Assembly: GCA_003249225.1 (NCBI GenBank)
Contig: QKJQ01000024.1
Span: 1-64,000, forward strand
Length of the DNA stretch: 64,000 nucleotides
Reading direction: 5' to 3'
Source of the DNA: Clostridia bacterium
GTDB taxonomy: Bacteria > Bacillota > Clostridia > Lachnospirales > Lachnospiraceae
The notes under the pieces were generated by a model. The model did no database searches, was not told the DNA's origin, and worked only from the letters and a program-made list of their open reading frames with translations. Below are positions 45,258-54,853 of the stretch, piece after piece; within the stretch, counting starts at the first letter, position 1, and every line of letters starts with the position of its first letter. Both the position numbers and the translations under genes were made by a program.

Positions 45258-46091
45258 ATGACTGCCGTATACATCATTCTTGGAATTTTGCTCATTTTAT
45301 TTCTGATATTCTTGTTTTTAATAGCACCAAAGCGTCCCTCCAGAGAGCTTACCGAACCTTTTATGAACCGCAATTATGCACACCGCGGACTACATAGCAA
45401 GGACAAAAAGAAGCCGGAGAATTCGATGTCGGCTTTTGCGGCTGCTGTTGAGGCCGGGTACGGAATCGAACTGGACATACAGTTTTCAAAAGACGACCAG
45501 ATCGTTGTCTTTCATGATGACACCTTAAAAAGAGTATGTAAAGCCGAAGGCGAGGTTTGCGATTATACTTATGAAGAATTACAGGCATTCCACCTGCACA
45601 AAACAAAAGAGACCATTCCTTTGTTTCAAGATGTCTTAACCCTGGTGGATGGAAAAGTCCCTCTGATCGTTGAGCTAAAGAATGGGAAGAAGAATGATCT
45701 GCTCTGTGAGAAAAGCCTTGCAATGCTTCGTACCTACCATGGGCCGTTCTGTGTCGAGAGCTTTCAACCGCTGATTGTCGGCTGGTTCAAAAAGCATGCT
45801 CCGGATCTCTTACGCGGTCAGCTCAGTGCATCCGCCAAGGAACTGCGGGAAGACATGTCACCGTTTCTCGCTTTTGGACTAAGCCATGTTCTGTCAAACT
45901 TTTATGCCAGACCTCATTTTATCGCATATCACACGAAAAAGAATTCGCTGCCGGTCAAGCTAAGTGAAGCCCTCGGAGCCATGCGAGTCGTATGGACTTC
46001 TAAAGATGAATCAGCGGCCGGATCGTTGGAAATAAAGAACGATGCCGTTATCTTTGAGAGATACTTACCGGCACCGGTCTATAAAAAATAA
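45258..46091 (+). CDS. Glycerophosphodiester phosphodiesterase, membrane-anchored
   Basis: A 277-residue GDPD-fold enzyme that hydrolyses glycerophosphodiesters to glycerol 3-phosphate and an alcohol. H42-R43 (AHRGLHS), E71-D73 (IELDIQ) and H86 (VVFHDDTL) form the active site. An N-terminal helix (about 3-23) anchors it. GAAAGGAG precedes the ATG. It ends two bases before the convergent rapZ gene. Confidence 0.9.
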   Translation: MTAVYIILGILLILFLIFLFLIAPKRPSRELTEPFMNRNYAHRGLHSKDKKKPENSMSAFAAAVEAGYGIELDIQFSKDDQIVVFHDDTLKRVCKAEGEVCDYTYEELQAFHLHKTKETIPLFQDVLTLVDGKVPLIVELKNGKKNDLLCEKSLAMLRTYHGPFCVESFQPLIVGWFKKHAPDLLRGQLSASAKELREDMSPFLAFGLSHVLSNFYARPHFIAYHTKKNSLPVKLSEALGAMRVVWTSKDESAAGSLEIKNDAVIFERYLPAPVYKK

Positions 46092-46093
46092 GT

Positions 46094-46984
46094 TTAGTTA
46101 CTCGAGGGGACTCCATGGAGTCCTCTTTCTATATCTCTGTGTTCCGCGCCTGTCCGGAAACCCTTCTTTTGAAGAAATTCTTTCAGCATTTCGGCAAACA
46201 GTACAGAACGATGCTTTCCGCCCGTACAGCCAAACGCTATGACCAGCTGACTTTTCCCCTCCTGCACAAACAGAGGGATAAGAAATTCGATCATATCACA
46301 GATTTTTGAAAAATACTCCCTGCTTTCTTCAAACTTCAGAACATACTCACGAATGCATTCATCCTTTCCGGTAAAATCGCGAAGCTCCGGTAAATAAAAA
46401 GGATTCGGCAGGCATCGCACATCAAATACCAGATCCGCTTCTGCCGGTAGTCCATTCTTAAAACCAAAAGACAGCATCTGAACCAGAAGAGCATTTTCCT
46501 TACTGTGATCTGCCAGAATGGAAAGCATGCGTTCTCTCAGCTGTGCCGGGAGTAGTCTTGTGGTATCAATTACATAATCGGAGATTTCTTTCGTTGCCTC
46601 CATAAGTTCCCGCTCCTGCTGTATGGCAGACTGCAGGGTCTGTTTGGATTCTTCGATCAGCGGATGTACTCGCCTTGTTTCCTTATAACGCTTAATGAGC
46701 ACTTTATCTTCTGCATCAAGATATAAAATATGGTAAGGGTACTCTTTCTTTTTTAATTCTTCCATCGCCTCAAAAAATTCATGGAACATCGCCTTGCCAC
46801 GAACGTCAACAACAGTCGCGATTTTTTTTGCTTCCTTATTCTCTGTCATCCCATAAAGATCGGCAAAATTTACTAGAAATTTTGGTGGGAGATTATCCAC
46901 GCAGTAGTATCCCATATCTTCCAGTATATCCATTGCCCGGGACTTTCCTGCTCCGGACATTCCTGTTACAATTACCAATGCCAT
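46094..46984 (-). CDS. rapZ: RapZ/YvcJ-type nucleotide-binding protein
   Basis: A 296-residue P-loop protein with Walker A GMSGAGKS (8-15). The conserved C-terminal block reads FGCTGGKHRSVLFAEML. In Proteobacteria RapZ binds small RNAs that control GlmS; in Firmicutes YvcJ influences competence and binds UDP-GlcNAc-related signals. Its usual whiA/yvcK partners are not in this window. Confidence 0.92.
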   Translation of the reverse strand: MALVIVTGMSGAGKSRAMDILEDMGYYCVDNLPPKFLVNFADLYGMTENKEAKKIATVVDVRGKAMFHEFFEAMEELKKKEYPYHILYLDAEDKVLIKRYKETRRVHPLIEESKQTLQSAIQQERELMEATKEISDYVIDTTRLLPAQLRERMLSILADHSKENALLVQMLSFGFKNGLPAEADLVFDVRCLPNPFYLPELRDFTGKDECIREYVLKFEESREYFSKICDMIEFLIPLFVQEGKSQLVIAFGCTGGKHRSVLFAEMLKEFLQKKGFRTGAEHRDIERGLHGVPSSN

Positions 46985-47138
46985 AGTATGCCTCCCATTT
47001 AACTTTACAAAATAAAATTTCCTGCCGCATTCCCCTTGACTAAAAAAGATTATATTTTTCCTGTTTCAAATTCGAAAGGTATATGATACACTATATAAAA
47101 TATCCAAACGACCACATTACACGAAAGGCGGTTATTTT

Positions 47139-47642
47139 ATGCAATCTACAGGTTTTCCAATGATTTATCGAAAACGTTATGTTCCCAATGAGCTTATCGC
47201 TTTAAAAGATGATATCATTTTAACTTATACAGATGAACTTATGATTACACGCTGGAACGCATTAAAACCAAGAAAAGATATTGCACGCGGTGTTTCTGCC
47301 TATTTTATCGATAAAGGAATTAAAGTCAGTAAGATCTATGACAAAAATGATGCAATTGTTTACTGGTATTGTGATATCATTCAGACAACACAAGGAACGG
47401 AACCGGGCACTCTTATCTTTGAGGATCTGCTGATTGATGTTATCGTTTACGAGGATGGCAGAGTTCAGGTCGTTGATGTTGCAGAAGCCGCAGATGCTTG
47501 CGAAGAAGGCATACTATCGACGAACCTTCTAATCAAGGCCCTACGTATTTTCGATTCACTGATGTCCATCATCCATACTGGTGGTTTCTTTGAACTTCAG
47601 GAAGTCATAAACAAAGCAGAATCTCAGTCTTCAAGCATCTGA
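47139..47642 (+). CDS. DUF402 family protein
   Basis: A 167-residue protein of the DUF402 (FomD-like beta-barrel) family. W81-Y82-C83 and the acidic cluster EDLLIDVIVYEDGRVQVVD are typical of the metal-dependent nucleoside-diphosphatase members such as Ntdp. Hydrolysis is inferred. AAGGCGG precedes the start. Its 3' end overlaps the convergent rpiB gene by 19 bp. Confidence 0.8.
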   Translation: MQSTGFPMIYRKRYVPNELIALKDDIILTYTDELMITRWNALKPRKDIARGVSAYFIDKGIKVSKIYDKNDAIVYWYCDIIQTTQGTEPGTLIFEDLLIDVIVYEDGRVQVVDVAEAADACEEGILSTNLLIKALRIFDSLMSIIHTGGFFELQEVINKAESQSSSI

Positions 47643-48052
47643 ACACGTCTTGCATGACGATCGACTCCTGAGAACGGTGTCGTCAGAAAGATGTCTACGA
47701 TCTTCAGCGCAAGCCCGGCTCCGATCACGCGGCCTCCCATTGCAAGGATGTTCGCATCGTTATGTTGTCTGGTCGCTTCCGCGCTGAAGCAATCATGGCA
47801 GAGAGCTGCACGTACGCCTTTTACTTTATTTGCTGCAATGGATATACCGATACCGGTTCCACAGATCAGAATTCCACAGTCACATTCATTCGATGCCACA
47901 GCGTTGGCTACTTTTTTTCCATAGACCGGATAATCAACAGAATCCGTTGAATATGTTCCGTAGTCTTTATACTGGTATCCTTTCTCATCCAGATACTTTT
48001 TCACTTCCTGCATTAATTCAAATCCTGCCTGGTCACAACCTAATCCTATCAT
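47624..48052 (-). CDS. rpiB: Ribose 5-phosphate isomerase B / sugar-phosphate isomerase
   Basis: A 142-residue RpiB/LacAB-family enzyme. GCDQAGFELM (phosphate site), CDCGILICGTGIGISIAANK and RAALCHDCFSAEATRQHNDANILAMGGRVIG are family signatures; the catalytic Cys is in LICGTG. RpiB fits better than LacA/LacB because it is a lone gene. An AGGAAA-type site precedes the ATG. Confidence 0.9.
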   Translation of the reverse strand: MIGLGCDQAGFELMQEVKKYLDEKGYQYKDYGTYSTDSVDYPVYGKKVANAVASNECDCGILICGTGIGISIAANKVKGVRAALCHDCFSAEATRQHNDANILAMGGRVIGAGLALKIVDIFLTTPFSGVDRHARRVQMLED

Positions 48053-48215
48053 TTCTTTTCCTCCGTTATTCCTATGTGTCTCACTATTTTATGGCATGTT
48101 TTGATAACAATATGCCAAGATCAGCTTTTTTATTAATTTCATTTTCTTATCTGTTTTCGTCGTTCATACTTACAGGAACCGACTGACTATCCTTATCCTT
48201 CTCTCTATGCTTCCA

Positions 48216-49289
48216 TTATACTTTCTCAATATTATATCCAGCCGCCTTCATCAGACGGTTCATGATAGCATGTCCTAGCCGGTTATCCGTAAAACTCTCT
48301 GAATAGATATACTCCGCATGCAATGAATCAAATTCGCGCAGTATTTGGAACAGATGAGCGGCTATCGCTTCTTCATCATACCGGCTCCCGATTGACCTTA
48401 TCATACCACCTATGTAGGAATCCTTTGTTTCTTCTGTTGCAATAATCCCAACCAACGCTCCTTCTTTCATCTTCTCAGCAATTTTCTGATTAATACAACT
48501 GATGACAGAAGAACTTTCACCTTCGTAGATCGTAAGCTGGCCCTTAGGGGCATAATGACGGTACTTCATTCCGGGTGCTTTGGCAACAACCGCAGCTCCT
48601 TCTTCTTTTTTTGTCTTCATGATTCCTTTATCCACACGAACTTTACCAATGCAGTTTTCAAGCTGTTGTTTTGTTATATATCCCGGCCGAAGAATGACTG
48701 GAATTTTTTCTGTCAGATCAAGAATTGTTGATTCCAGCCCGATGCGGACCGGGCCACCATCCACCACCATTTCGATCCTTCCGTTCAGATCTTCCATTAC
48801 ATGTTCTGCACAGGTTGTACTTGGTCTTCCGGATGCATTCGCACTCGGTGCTGCAATATAGCAGCCAGACAAGCGAATGATAGCCTGTGCTATCTCATCC
48901 GACGGAAAACGGATTGCAACCGTATCAAGTCCTCCCGTCGTACTCTTTGGTACCACGTCACTTTTTTTAAGAATCATTGTCAGCGGTCCGGGCCAGAATT
49001 CCTTCGCCAGCTGATAGGCCGCATCCGGAATATCAACAGCCAGAAAAGACAATGCGGCAACGTCTGCAATGTGGACTATCAAAGGATTATCCGAAGGCCT
49101 TCCTTTTGCCTCATAGATCCTTTTTGCCGCAGATGCATCTAATGCATCACCGCCAAGGCCATACACGGTTTCTGTCGGAAATGCCACAAGCTTTCCCTCT
49201 CTGATGATAGAAGCCGCTTCCCGTAATTCTTCTTCATTAACATTTTTCCTGTCTATAATAATATGTTTTGTTTCCACTTCATTCTCCAT
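48216..49289 (-). CDS. L-threonylcarbamoyladenylate synthase (Sua5 type)
   Basis: A 357-residue enzyme that makes threonylcarbamoyl-AMP from threonine, bicarbonate and ATP for the t6A modification of tRNA. The YrdC/TsaC domain occupies 10-215 (LVAFPTETVYGLGGDAL; KGRPSDNPLIVHI; APSANASGRPSTT). The extra C-terminal Sua5 domain occupies 235-350. This makes it the long Sua5 form rather than short TsaC. Confidence 0.92.
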   Translation of the reverse strand: MENEVETKHIIIDRKNVNEEELREAASIIREGKLVAFPTETVYGLGGDALDASAAKRIYEAKGRPSDNPLIVHIADVAALSFLAVDIPDAAYQLAKEFWPGPLTMILKKSDVVPKSTTGGLDTVAIRFPSDEIAQAIIRLSGCYIAAPSANASGRPSTTCAEHVMEDLNGRIEMVVDGGPVRIGLESTILDLTEKIPVILRPGYITKQQLENCIGKVRVDKGIMKTKKEEGAAVVAKAPGMKYRHYAPKGQLTIYEGESSSVISCINQKIAEKMKEGALVGIIATEETKDSYIGGMIRSIGSRYDEEAIAAHLFQILREFDSLHAEYIYSESFTDNRLGHAIMNRLMKAAGYNIEKV

Positions 49290-49435
49290 TCAGGCCTAAA
49301 ACTTCTACCCCATTCTAGCTTGATTAATCAATAAAATCAAGTGTTAATAATACCTGCACTGCAGCACGGCCAAAAACCTTATGTTCATACAACTCAAAAC
49401 AAGTTCCTGAGGGTAACATGACAAGATAGAATATA

Positions 49436-49464
49436 TTGACTTTTCGTGATGCAGTTGGTACAAT
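49436..49464 (+). promoter_or_regulatory. Promoter of the diguanylate cyclase gene
   Basis: TTGACT (49436-49441) and TACAAT (49459-49464) are 17 bp apart, about 90 bp upstream of the start. Confidence 0.65.
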
Positions 49465-49555
49465 TTACCCATAAGGAATGTATTACTTTGCTTAATGTAA
49501 TATATTTCTATTTCATTCTCATTTCATGTACTTTGTGAAATTTTGCGAGGTGTTT

Positions 49556-51091
49556 ATGGGCAGACAAACTCTAAAAAAACGGACCGTATCAACCAAATTC
49601 CTACGGTTTTCTTTGATCTTTTTCAGCATGCTGCTTACTGTCGGTATGATATATTTTTTTACTGTATCTCGGAAATCACTCACACAGGAAAGTAAACTGA
49701 ATACGATCGATTCCGTTCAGCGTATTGTACAGGAAAAAAATTATCTTCTCACCTTGTTTTTGGAAGATGGATTTCGTTATTCCGAATCGATTGCGACTTT
49801 TGTTATGCAGGATGACATTTTTGACCTTTCAGAAGGAATCGCACTGGCTAATGCAACAAACAAGGACTCCCATCAATCGATTAATTTTTTTGATACAGAA
49901 GGTAATCTTGCAATTGCAAACGAAAGCATGCAAAGTTCTATTTCCGATTCCTCCTACTTTCAAACTGTTATGGATGGAGAAAGAACGATTACAAACATTT
50001 TATTCTATTCTGAAGAAGATATGCACCCGCCGATGATTTCATTGCTGGTTCCCATAAAGGCATCGGATGGGTCTGTTCATGGCGGTGTTATTTATTCCTA
50101 CACCATTCCAGAGATGGAACAAAAGCTGACCAGTGAATCTCTTTTGTCCCTTGGCAATCTGATACTGATCGATCGTGAAAAGAAAATTCTGTTTGGTATT
50201 GATTTTTTCCAGACGAGTGATAACTTTTTTGATTCCTCAAAAGAATACTTTAATAATTTCAACGAAACCCTTCAGTCTGATATGATTAATAACATTGACC
50301 AGATGATGGGTGGTTATGTAGAATTTGAATCAAATAGTCAAAATCTGGTTATGATATATGAAAGCAATGAATTATCCGGCTGGACACTTGTGAACCTTCT
50401 TTATGAAGATGACCTTAACGACTACACCAATGCTATCCTGAAAAATTATCTTCGCATTTTTGCTACAGGAATTACACTGGTTATTCTACTCTACAGTTTT
50501 ATTCTTCTGCTGTCCTTCAAATTACTCAGTACCATCGATCATCGACGCAGAACTCTGGAACATGAAAAAGAAGAGCTTTCTGATAAGACAATGAAAGACT
50601 CCATGACAAAACTGCTGAACAAAAGCTCAGGAATGGAAATCATCAACTCAATCATTGAGGGGTCCACACCCGATCATAAACATGCTTTATTTTTTATTGA
50701 TATTGATAATTTCAAGAAAATCAATGATACCTACGGACATGATCTTGGTGATGAGGCAATTATGAACCTCAGCGACTATCTGCGAAGGAACTTTCGTTCC
50801 CATGATGTCATAACACGATTTGGAGGCGATGAATTTGTCGTCTTTGTTCAAAACTTTCCGGATGCCAAAGTCATTCCTATCCTGGCAGATCGTCTTTGCA
50901 TGCTCATTGAAGAATCGAACCGTGGAAGCAAAATAAAATTCACGATCAGTATTGGTATCTCCATGTATCCGACTCATGCAACGAATTATGATGGAATGGT
51001 TGCCTGCGCCGACAAAGCTCTTTATGTATCAAAAAACAGTGGGAAAAATAAATATACTATTTATAACCCATTAATGGATTCCGAAGAATAA
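49556..51091 (+). CDS. Membrane diguanylate cyclase with Cache-type sensor
   Basis: A 511-residue protein. A transmembrane helix (about 20-42), an extracellular Cache-like sensor (45-285) and a second helix (about 293-318) precede a GGDEF domain (350-505). The active-site GGDEF is intact, and an RSHD I-site lies five residues before it, so it makes c-di-GMP and is feedback-inhibited. The start at 49556 has a GAGGTG site; the ten codons before it are not supported. Its stop codon lies in the terminator stem. Confidence 0.9.
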   Translation: MGRQTLKKRTVSTKFLRFSLIFFSMLLTVGMIYFFTVSRKSLTQESKLNTIDSVQRIVQEKNYLLTLFLEDGFRYSESIATFVMQDDIFDLSEGIALANATNKDSHQSINFFDTEGNLAIANESMQSSISDSSYFQTVMDGERTITNILFYSEEDMHPPMISLLVPIKASDGSVHGGVIYSYTIPEMEQKLTSESLLSLGNLILIDREKKILFGIDFFQTSDNFFDSSKEYFNNFNETLQSDMINNIDQMMGGYVEFESNSQNLVMIYESNELSGWTLVNLLYEDDLNDYTNAILKNYLRIFATGITLVILLYSFILLLSFKLLSTIDHRRRTLEHEKEELSDKTMKDSMTKLLNKSSGMEIINSIIEGSTPDHKHALFFIDIDNFKKINDTYGHDLGDEAIMNLSDYLRRNFRSHDVITRFGGDEFVVFVQNFPDAKVIPILADRLCMLIEESNRGSKIKFTISIGISMYPTHATNYDGMVACADKALYVSKNSGKNKYTIYNPLMDSEE

Positions 51092-51151
51092 CGATAGAAT
51101 AGAAAAGAGGGAGATTCTCAATCGTCTCCCTCTTTTAATCTATCGTTATTC
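51086..51151. terminator. Long double-stem bidirectional terminator
   Basis: The outer arms (51086-51098 and 51139-51151) match perfectly over 13 bp. The inner arms AAAAGAGGGAGA (51103-51114) and TCTCCCTCTTTT (51125-51136) match over 12 bp. It serves the convergent cyclase and GH18-type genes; the outer arm contains the cyclase stop codon. Confidence 0.9.
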
Positions 51152-51172
51152 TTTTCTTACTTTTCCTTCGTC

Positions 51173-52897
51173 TTATTTAAGATATCGTTCAATGACATTC
51201 CAGACTGTCTCTTTTTCAAAGCCAATACGCCACTCTGCAACACCAGCAAGCTCTGCATTATAAATCGCTTTCATCTTTTCTTCAATGGAAAGTTCTTCTT
51301 CCAGCCATATCTTATATGTTACATTCTCCTTTTCGAACTCCGCATAGAATTGACCCGTTGTTTCGTCCCAGTCATAGCTTACCCCATTGGTCTCAAGGAA
51401 TTTCTCAGCGGCCTCCATGCCAAGTGCTTCGGATGTAAGGACTGCTGTTCCATCTGTGGTCGTTTCCTTCCACAATCTGGTGTAGAACGGAATTCCCATA
51501 ATGATCTGCCCTGCCGGTACCTGTTCGAGCGTAGCAGCAATAGCATCGTTAATAAATCCAATGGAGGATACCGATCCGGCTTCCTCAGACCCATCATAAT
51601 GCTCGTCATAACCCATGATAACAACGTAATCAATGTATTTTGCCTGCTCTTCAAGATCATAAAACGCATTATAGGAGGCCGGTATATAATTATCGACCGA
51701 TAGAACAATCCGGTTCTGTCTGCATTTAATGGAGAGTTCCCGAAGAAACTGGATAAAGTGCGGTCCGCACTCTGATGATAAGCCTTCAAAATCAATATTA
51801 ATACCATCCAGATTGTACTTAATAGCGGCAGCAACGATTTCATTCACCAGTGTCTCCCGGCTTGCTGTAGTTGACAGCAACTTATAATCATCAACTTCCA
51901 CTGTCGTCTCCGAACTTGGACTGAAATTACTGATAACTGCCCAAACTTCCATACCCAGACCATGTGCCTCATCAACATATTTCGCGTCAGCCCTGCTGTC
52001 CAATGTACCATCTTCACTATTCACATTGAACCAGGTAGGTGCTACTGTAGAAACTCCATCGGTACGATTGATCAACTCCATAAAATACTGGTTGGAGTCC
52101 TGCTCGAGCGTCATATGCCATACAAGGTTGATGCTGTGTTCGCTTGTTATATGTGTATACACAGGTTCTTCGTAGGTGCTTTCTTCTCCGAAATAATACG
52201 ACTCACTCAATGCTTTGGTCTGTACATATCCACGGATACCATCTGCTGTCATTACTTTGACAAAGCCTTCCTTTTGAATGCCTCCGGCATCAACGTACAT
52301 AACTTTATCACCTGTCTCAAGTTCAACAAGGATATCGCTTTTTATTCCATAATTCGTTCTCATCTGGGTCGCTTTGGTTACATCAGAATACAAATGCTCT
52401 GTCCAGGTATATTGAATAATGACCCGGTTCGGATTCTCAAATTTTTGATAGGTTATGTCAGAAAATAGTATGATAAAGTCCATTGCAACATAAAACTTGC
52501 CACCAACGGCTTTTAGCACATCATACTCAACTGACTGTTTTGTCTTATTGCTATAATAAAAATCATCGCCAACTTCAGCTTTGATTACTTTATCCGGTGT
52601 TGTAAAGATCAGTAAGTTTTCTTTTTCATCCCAGTAATACTCACCGTCCAGTTTCGTTACTAATAAATCAAGTGATACATAAATCTGCCCATTCTCGTAT
52701 AATGCATTCTCTTCGTACACACTGTCCTCCAGAATGATCATCATTTCATCATCCGGGATGTCATAATACTCTGCCAGATCCATTACTACTTTACTTGGTG
52801 TGTACTTTACAATAAGCCGGCCTGCAAGTATTGCTGCCCCAATCAATACCAATACTATCACGCTTAAAATGACTAGTATTTTTGCCCTTCGATTCAT
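51173..52897 (-). CDS. Membrane-anchored GH18-family protein with SH3 domain
   Basis: A 574-residue protein: an N-terminal anchor (7-28), a copper-amine-oxidase-N/stalk-like region (45-165), an SH3-like domain (170-230) and a GH18 barrel (255-574). The catalytic block YNLDGINIDFEGL has D364, D369 and the acid E371. It resembles YaaH/spore-cortex and cell-wall GH18 enzymes, so peptidoglycan or an amino-sugar polymer is the likely target. GGAGGC precedes the ATG. Confidence 0.88.
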   Translation of the reverse strand: MNRRAKILVILSVIVLVLIGAAILAGRLIVKYTPSKVVMDLAEYYDIPDDEMMIILEDSVYEENALYENGQIYVSLDLLVTKLDGEYYWDEKENLLIFTTPDKVIKAEVGDDFYYSNKTKQSVEYDVLKAVGGKFYVAMDFIILFSDITYQKFENPNRVIIQYTWTEHLYSDVTKATQMRTNYGIKSDILVELETGDKVMYVDAGGIQKEGFVKVMTADGIRGYVQTKALSESYYFGEESTYEEPVYTHITSEHSINLVWHMTLEQDSNQYFMELINRTDGVSTVAPTWFNVNSEDGTLDSRADAKYVDEAHGLGMEVWAVISNFSPSSETTVEVDDYKLLSTTASRETLVNEIVAAAIKYNLDGINIDFEGLSSECGPHFIQFLRELSIKCRQNRIVLSVDNYIPASYNAFYDLEEQAKYIDYVVIMGYDEHYDGSEEAGSVSSIGFINDAIAATLEQVPAGQIIMGIPFYTRLWKETTTDGTAVLTSEALGMEAAEKFLETNGVSYDWDETTGQFYAEFEKENVTYKIWLEEELSIEEKMKAIYNAELAGVAEWRIGFEKETVWNVIERYLK

Positions 52898-53265
52898 TCG
52901 CTGCCTCCATATTTAATTATTGAATTACAACCCTCAGCGATATTATAGCACGTAATCCCTGCCCCGTCACCTTTTTTATCAAGGATTACACTGTATTTGC
53001 CAAATTGTGAAGCTGTCAGCTGCTGCTGTTTTGCCGTCATTCGGATCATCTTGTGTTCTGTATTGTTTTGAGGGTCAGTACAGGGAGCACGACAGCAGCA
53101 GTGAACGCTTGTCAATATTCAGTTTTTTACTGGACGCAGATATGTGCAAACATAAAACTATCATTGGTTTTTGTTAATTCGATAAGGAGTTGTGGTAGGT
53201 ATCGTATTATTCCGTCTTTTGCTTTTTCTTAGCAAAAGACAACCAACGTATCTTTGCCAGCAAGT
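52898..53265. other. 368-nt intergenic region
   Basis: It lies between the GH18 gene and the kinase fusion gene, both on the minus strand. It contains the kinase terminator (53215-53239). A minus-strand frame at 52894-53115 (73 codons, cysteine-rich start, ATGA overlap with the GH18 start) could encode a small protein, but it lacks family similarity or a clear ribosome site, so I do not call it a gene. Confidence 0.4.
53215..53239 (-). terminator. Hairpin after the kinase fusion gene
   Basis: TCTTTTGC (53215-53222) pairs with GCAAAAGA (53232-53239), about 27 bp after the stop. The T-tract is poor on the minus strand, so it is a weak candidate. Confidence 0.4.
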
Positions 53266-54597
53266 TTATGCCGTACCATCAAAAAAGTTAAAACATTTTA
53301 CAACCGGTCTCGTAATCCTGAAAGGATCCGGTGCGTGGGGAATGGCCATCGTTTTCATAGGAACATGCCGAAAAAATCGGTAATCTTTTGGAAGTGCATG
53401 ATTGATCAATAGCTGCCAGTTCTTCCAACAGGTAATTTCCTGATCCAGATCAAGCAATAAACCGTTTTTTTTAATGTGCCAGGGTGAACAATCTGTTACA
53501 ATAAATTTCATATCGCATCGCATCAGAAACTGCTTATTCTCTTCATATTCCGAACCAAAATCATAGATACAGCAGTCATAAGTGCCATTATGAAGCGGCT
53601 CTGTATTCTTCAGCAGAAAATCCGGGAAATAAGTAACACCCATTAAAAGAAAGCAATCCTCAACCGTATTGTTCTCTATCAGGAACTGAAGATCTTGATG
53701 CTCGTTGCATTCTGCGACAACAACTTTCTTTCTGTAGACCTGATGCAGGATATTCGCCATAAGGATGGCCGTATGGGTCGTCCCTGCACCCCGGTGAGAT
53801 CCGATTAATCCGATTGACAGGACTCCTTTTTGTACTGTGCCGTTCCCACTAGTTTTTGACTTTCCAAAGAATTTTCTTTTTTTGTTATTCAGTTGAACCA
53901 GTTTGTCTCTGACTTCTCCAATGTAACGAAATCTCCTGCTTTCATGCTCCTCTGTGCATTTGGAAAGTATCCGCATCAGTTCTTTATCTACGGTTGAATG
54001 CTGATCATACATAAAAAGAAGCAATTGTCCTAAAGCATAGATATCTGCTCTTTCATCAGGAGCCTGTAATGTCTTTGCTTCCGGTGCGGCAAATCCAGGC
54101 GTGCCATACCTTTGCTGCTTATCCTGAATGTTGTTCATACATTCACTGGTCCCAAAATCAATGAGTTTCAATTCATCACCAGCTATTATGACATTGCCTG
54201 GCGAAAGATCAAGATAAAGCATCTTCCTGTCTTCATGAAGAAACCCAAGCAGGCCGCAAAGGCTTATTCCATACATAACGACCTGTTCAAAAGTAAACGG
54301 ACCATGTTCTTTGCGGTATTTTGCAAGCGAAAGCCCCTGTATATATTCTTCAATGATATACATATATTTTTCGTCCTCTTCCATATCATAGACGATTGGT
54401 ATATTCGGGTGCTTAACTTTTTGCAGGTAAATGGCCTCTTTTCTGAGATTGCTGCATTCCGGGTGGATTTTTTCCACACGCTTCATGACTCTTTTCTCGC
54501 CTAAACCATTATGGATCACCAGAAACACTTCGGTTACATCGGTCGCTGCCAGCAATTGGACAGGCCGGTACTTTCCAAACCATAGCTGTTCGTCCAT
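53266..54597 (-). CDS. Ser/Thr protein kinase fused to a MinD/ParA-like P-loop domain
   Basis: A 443-residue two-domain protein. Residues 8-235 form a Hanks-type kinase: K39 (VMKRV), D130 and N135 (YLDLSPGN), D147 (IDFGTS), and GTPGFAAPE. The usual HRD is LDL, so it may be atypical but has the catalytic Asp. A basic linker (238-256) leads to a P-loop domain (258-430) with GSHRGAGTT (267-275), as in SIMIBI ATPases, and a YDCCIYDFGSEY strand. No transmembrane helix or PASTA repeats. The cargo is unknown; relatives occur near pilus or secretion genes, but none are present here. Confidence 0.8.
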   Translation of the reverse strand: MDEQLWFGKYRPVQLLAATDVTEVFLVIHNGLGEKRVMKRVEKIHPECSNLRKEAIYLQKVKHPNIPIVYDMEEDEKYMYIIEEYIQGLSLAKYRKEHGPFTFEQVVMYGISLCGLLGFLHEDRKMLYLDLSPGNVIIAGDELKLIDFGTSECMNNIQDKQQRYGTPGFAAPEAKTLQAPDERADIYALGQLLLFMYDQHSTVDKELMRILSKCTEEHESRRFRYIGEVRDKLVQLNNKKRKFFGKSKTSGNGTVQKGVLSIGLIGSHRGAGTTHTAILMANILHQVYRKKVVVAECNEHQDLQFLIENNTVEDCFLLMGVTYFPDFLLKNTEPLHNGTYDCCIYDFGSEYEENKQFLMRCDMKFIVTDCSPWHIKKNGLLLDLDQEITCWKNWQLLINHALPKDYRFFRHVPMKTMAIPHAPDPFRITRPVVKCFNFFDGTA

Positions 54598-54796
54598 CCT
54601 CTCCTTCCTTTCTTATCATTTTGGTATTCTTTGGAATTTCAAATATAGTCTATCATAATTTAACCTGTAAGAAAACAATTATTTTACCATTTTATGTAAA
54701 TAAATTGGATCGAATTTTGTGCAATTTGACAGGTCAAAAAGGTATATTTTCAGACTTTTGTCACGATTTATTCATAGAAATTTAACGAATAATCTG

Positions 54797-54825
54797 TTGA
54801 CTTCTATTCTGTTTCAAGTTATACT
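54797..54825 (+). promoter_or_regulatory. Promoter of mecA
   Basis: TTGACT (54797-54802) and TATACT (54820-54825) are 17 bp apart, about 30 bp upstream of the start. Confidence 0.75.
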
Positions 54826-54853
54826 TTGCTTACAAAGAAAGGAGGGTGATTTT

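Noticed and set aside
52894..53115. 73-codon minus-strand frame ending in an ATGA overlap with the GH18 gene
   Set aside because: No ribosome site, no family resemblance and an odd cysteine-rich start; likely chance overlap.
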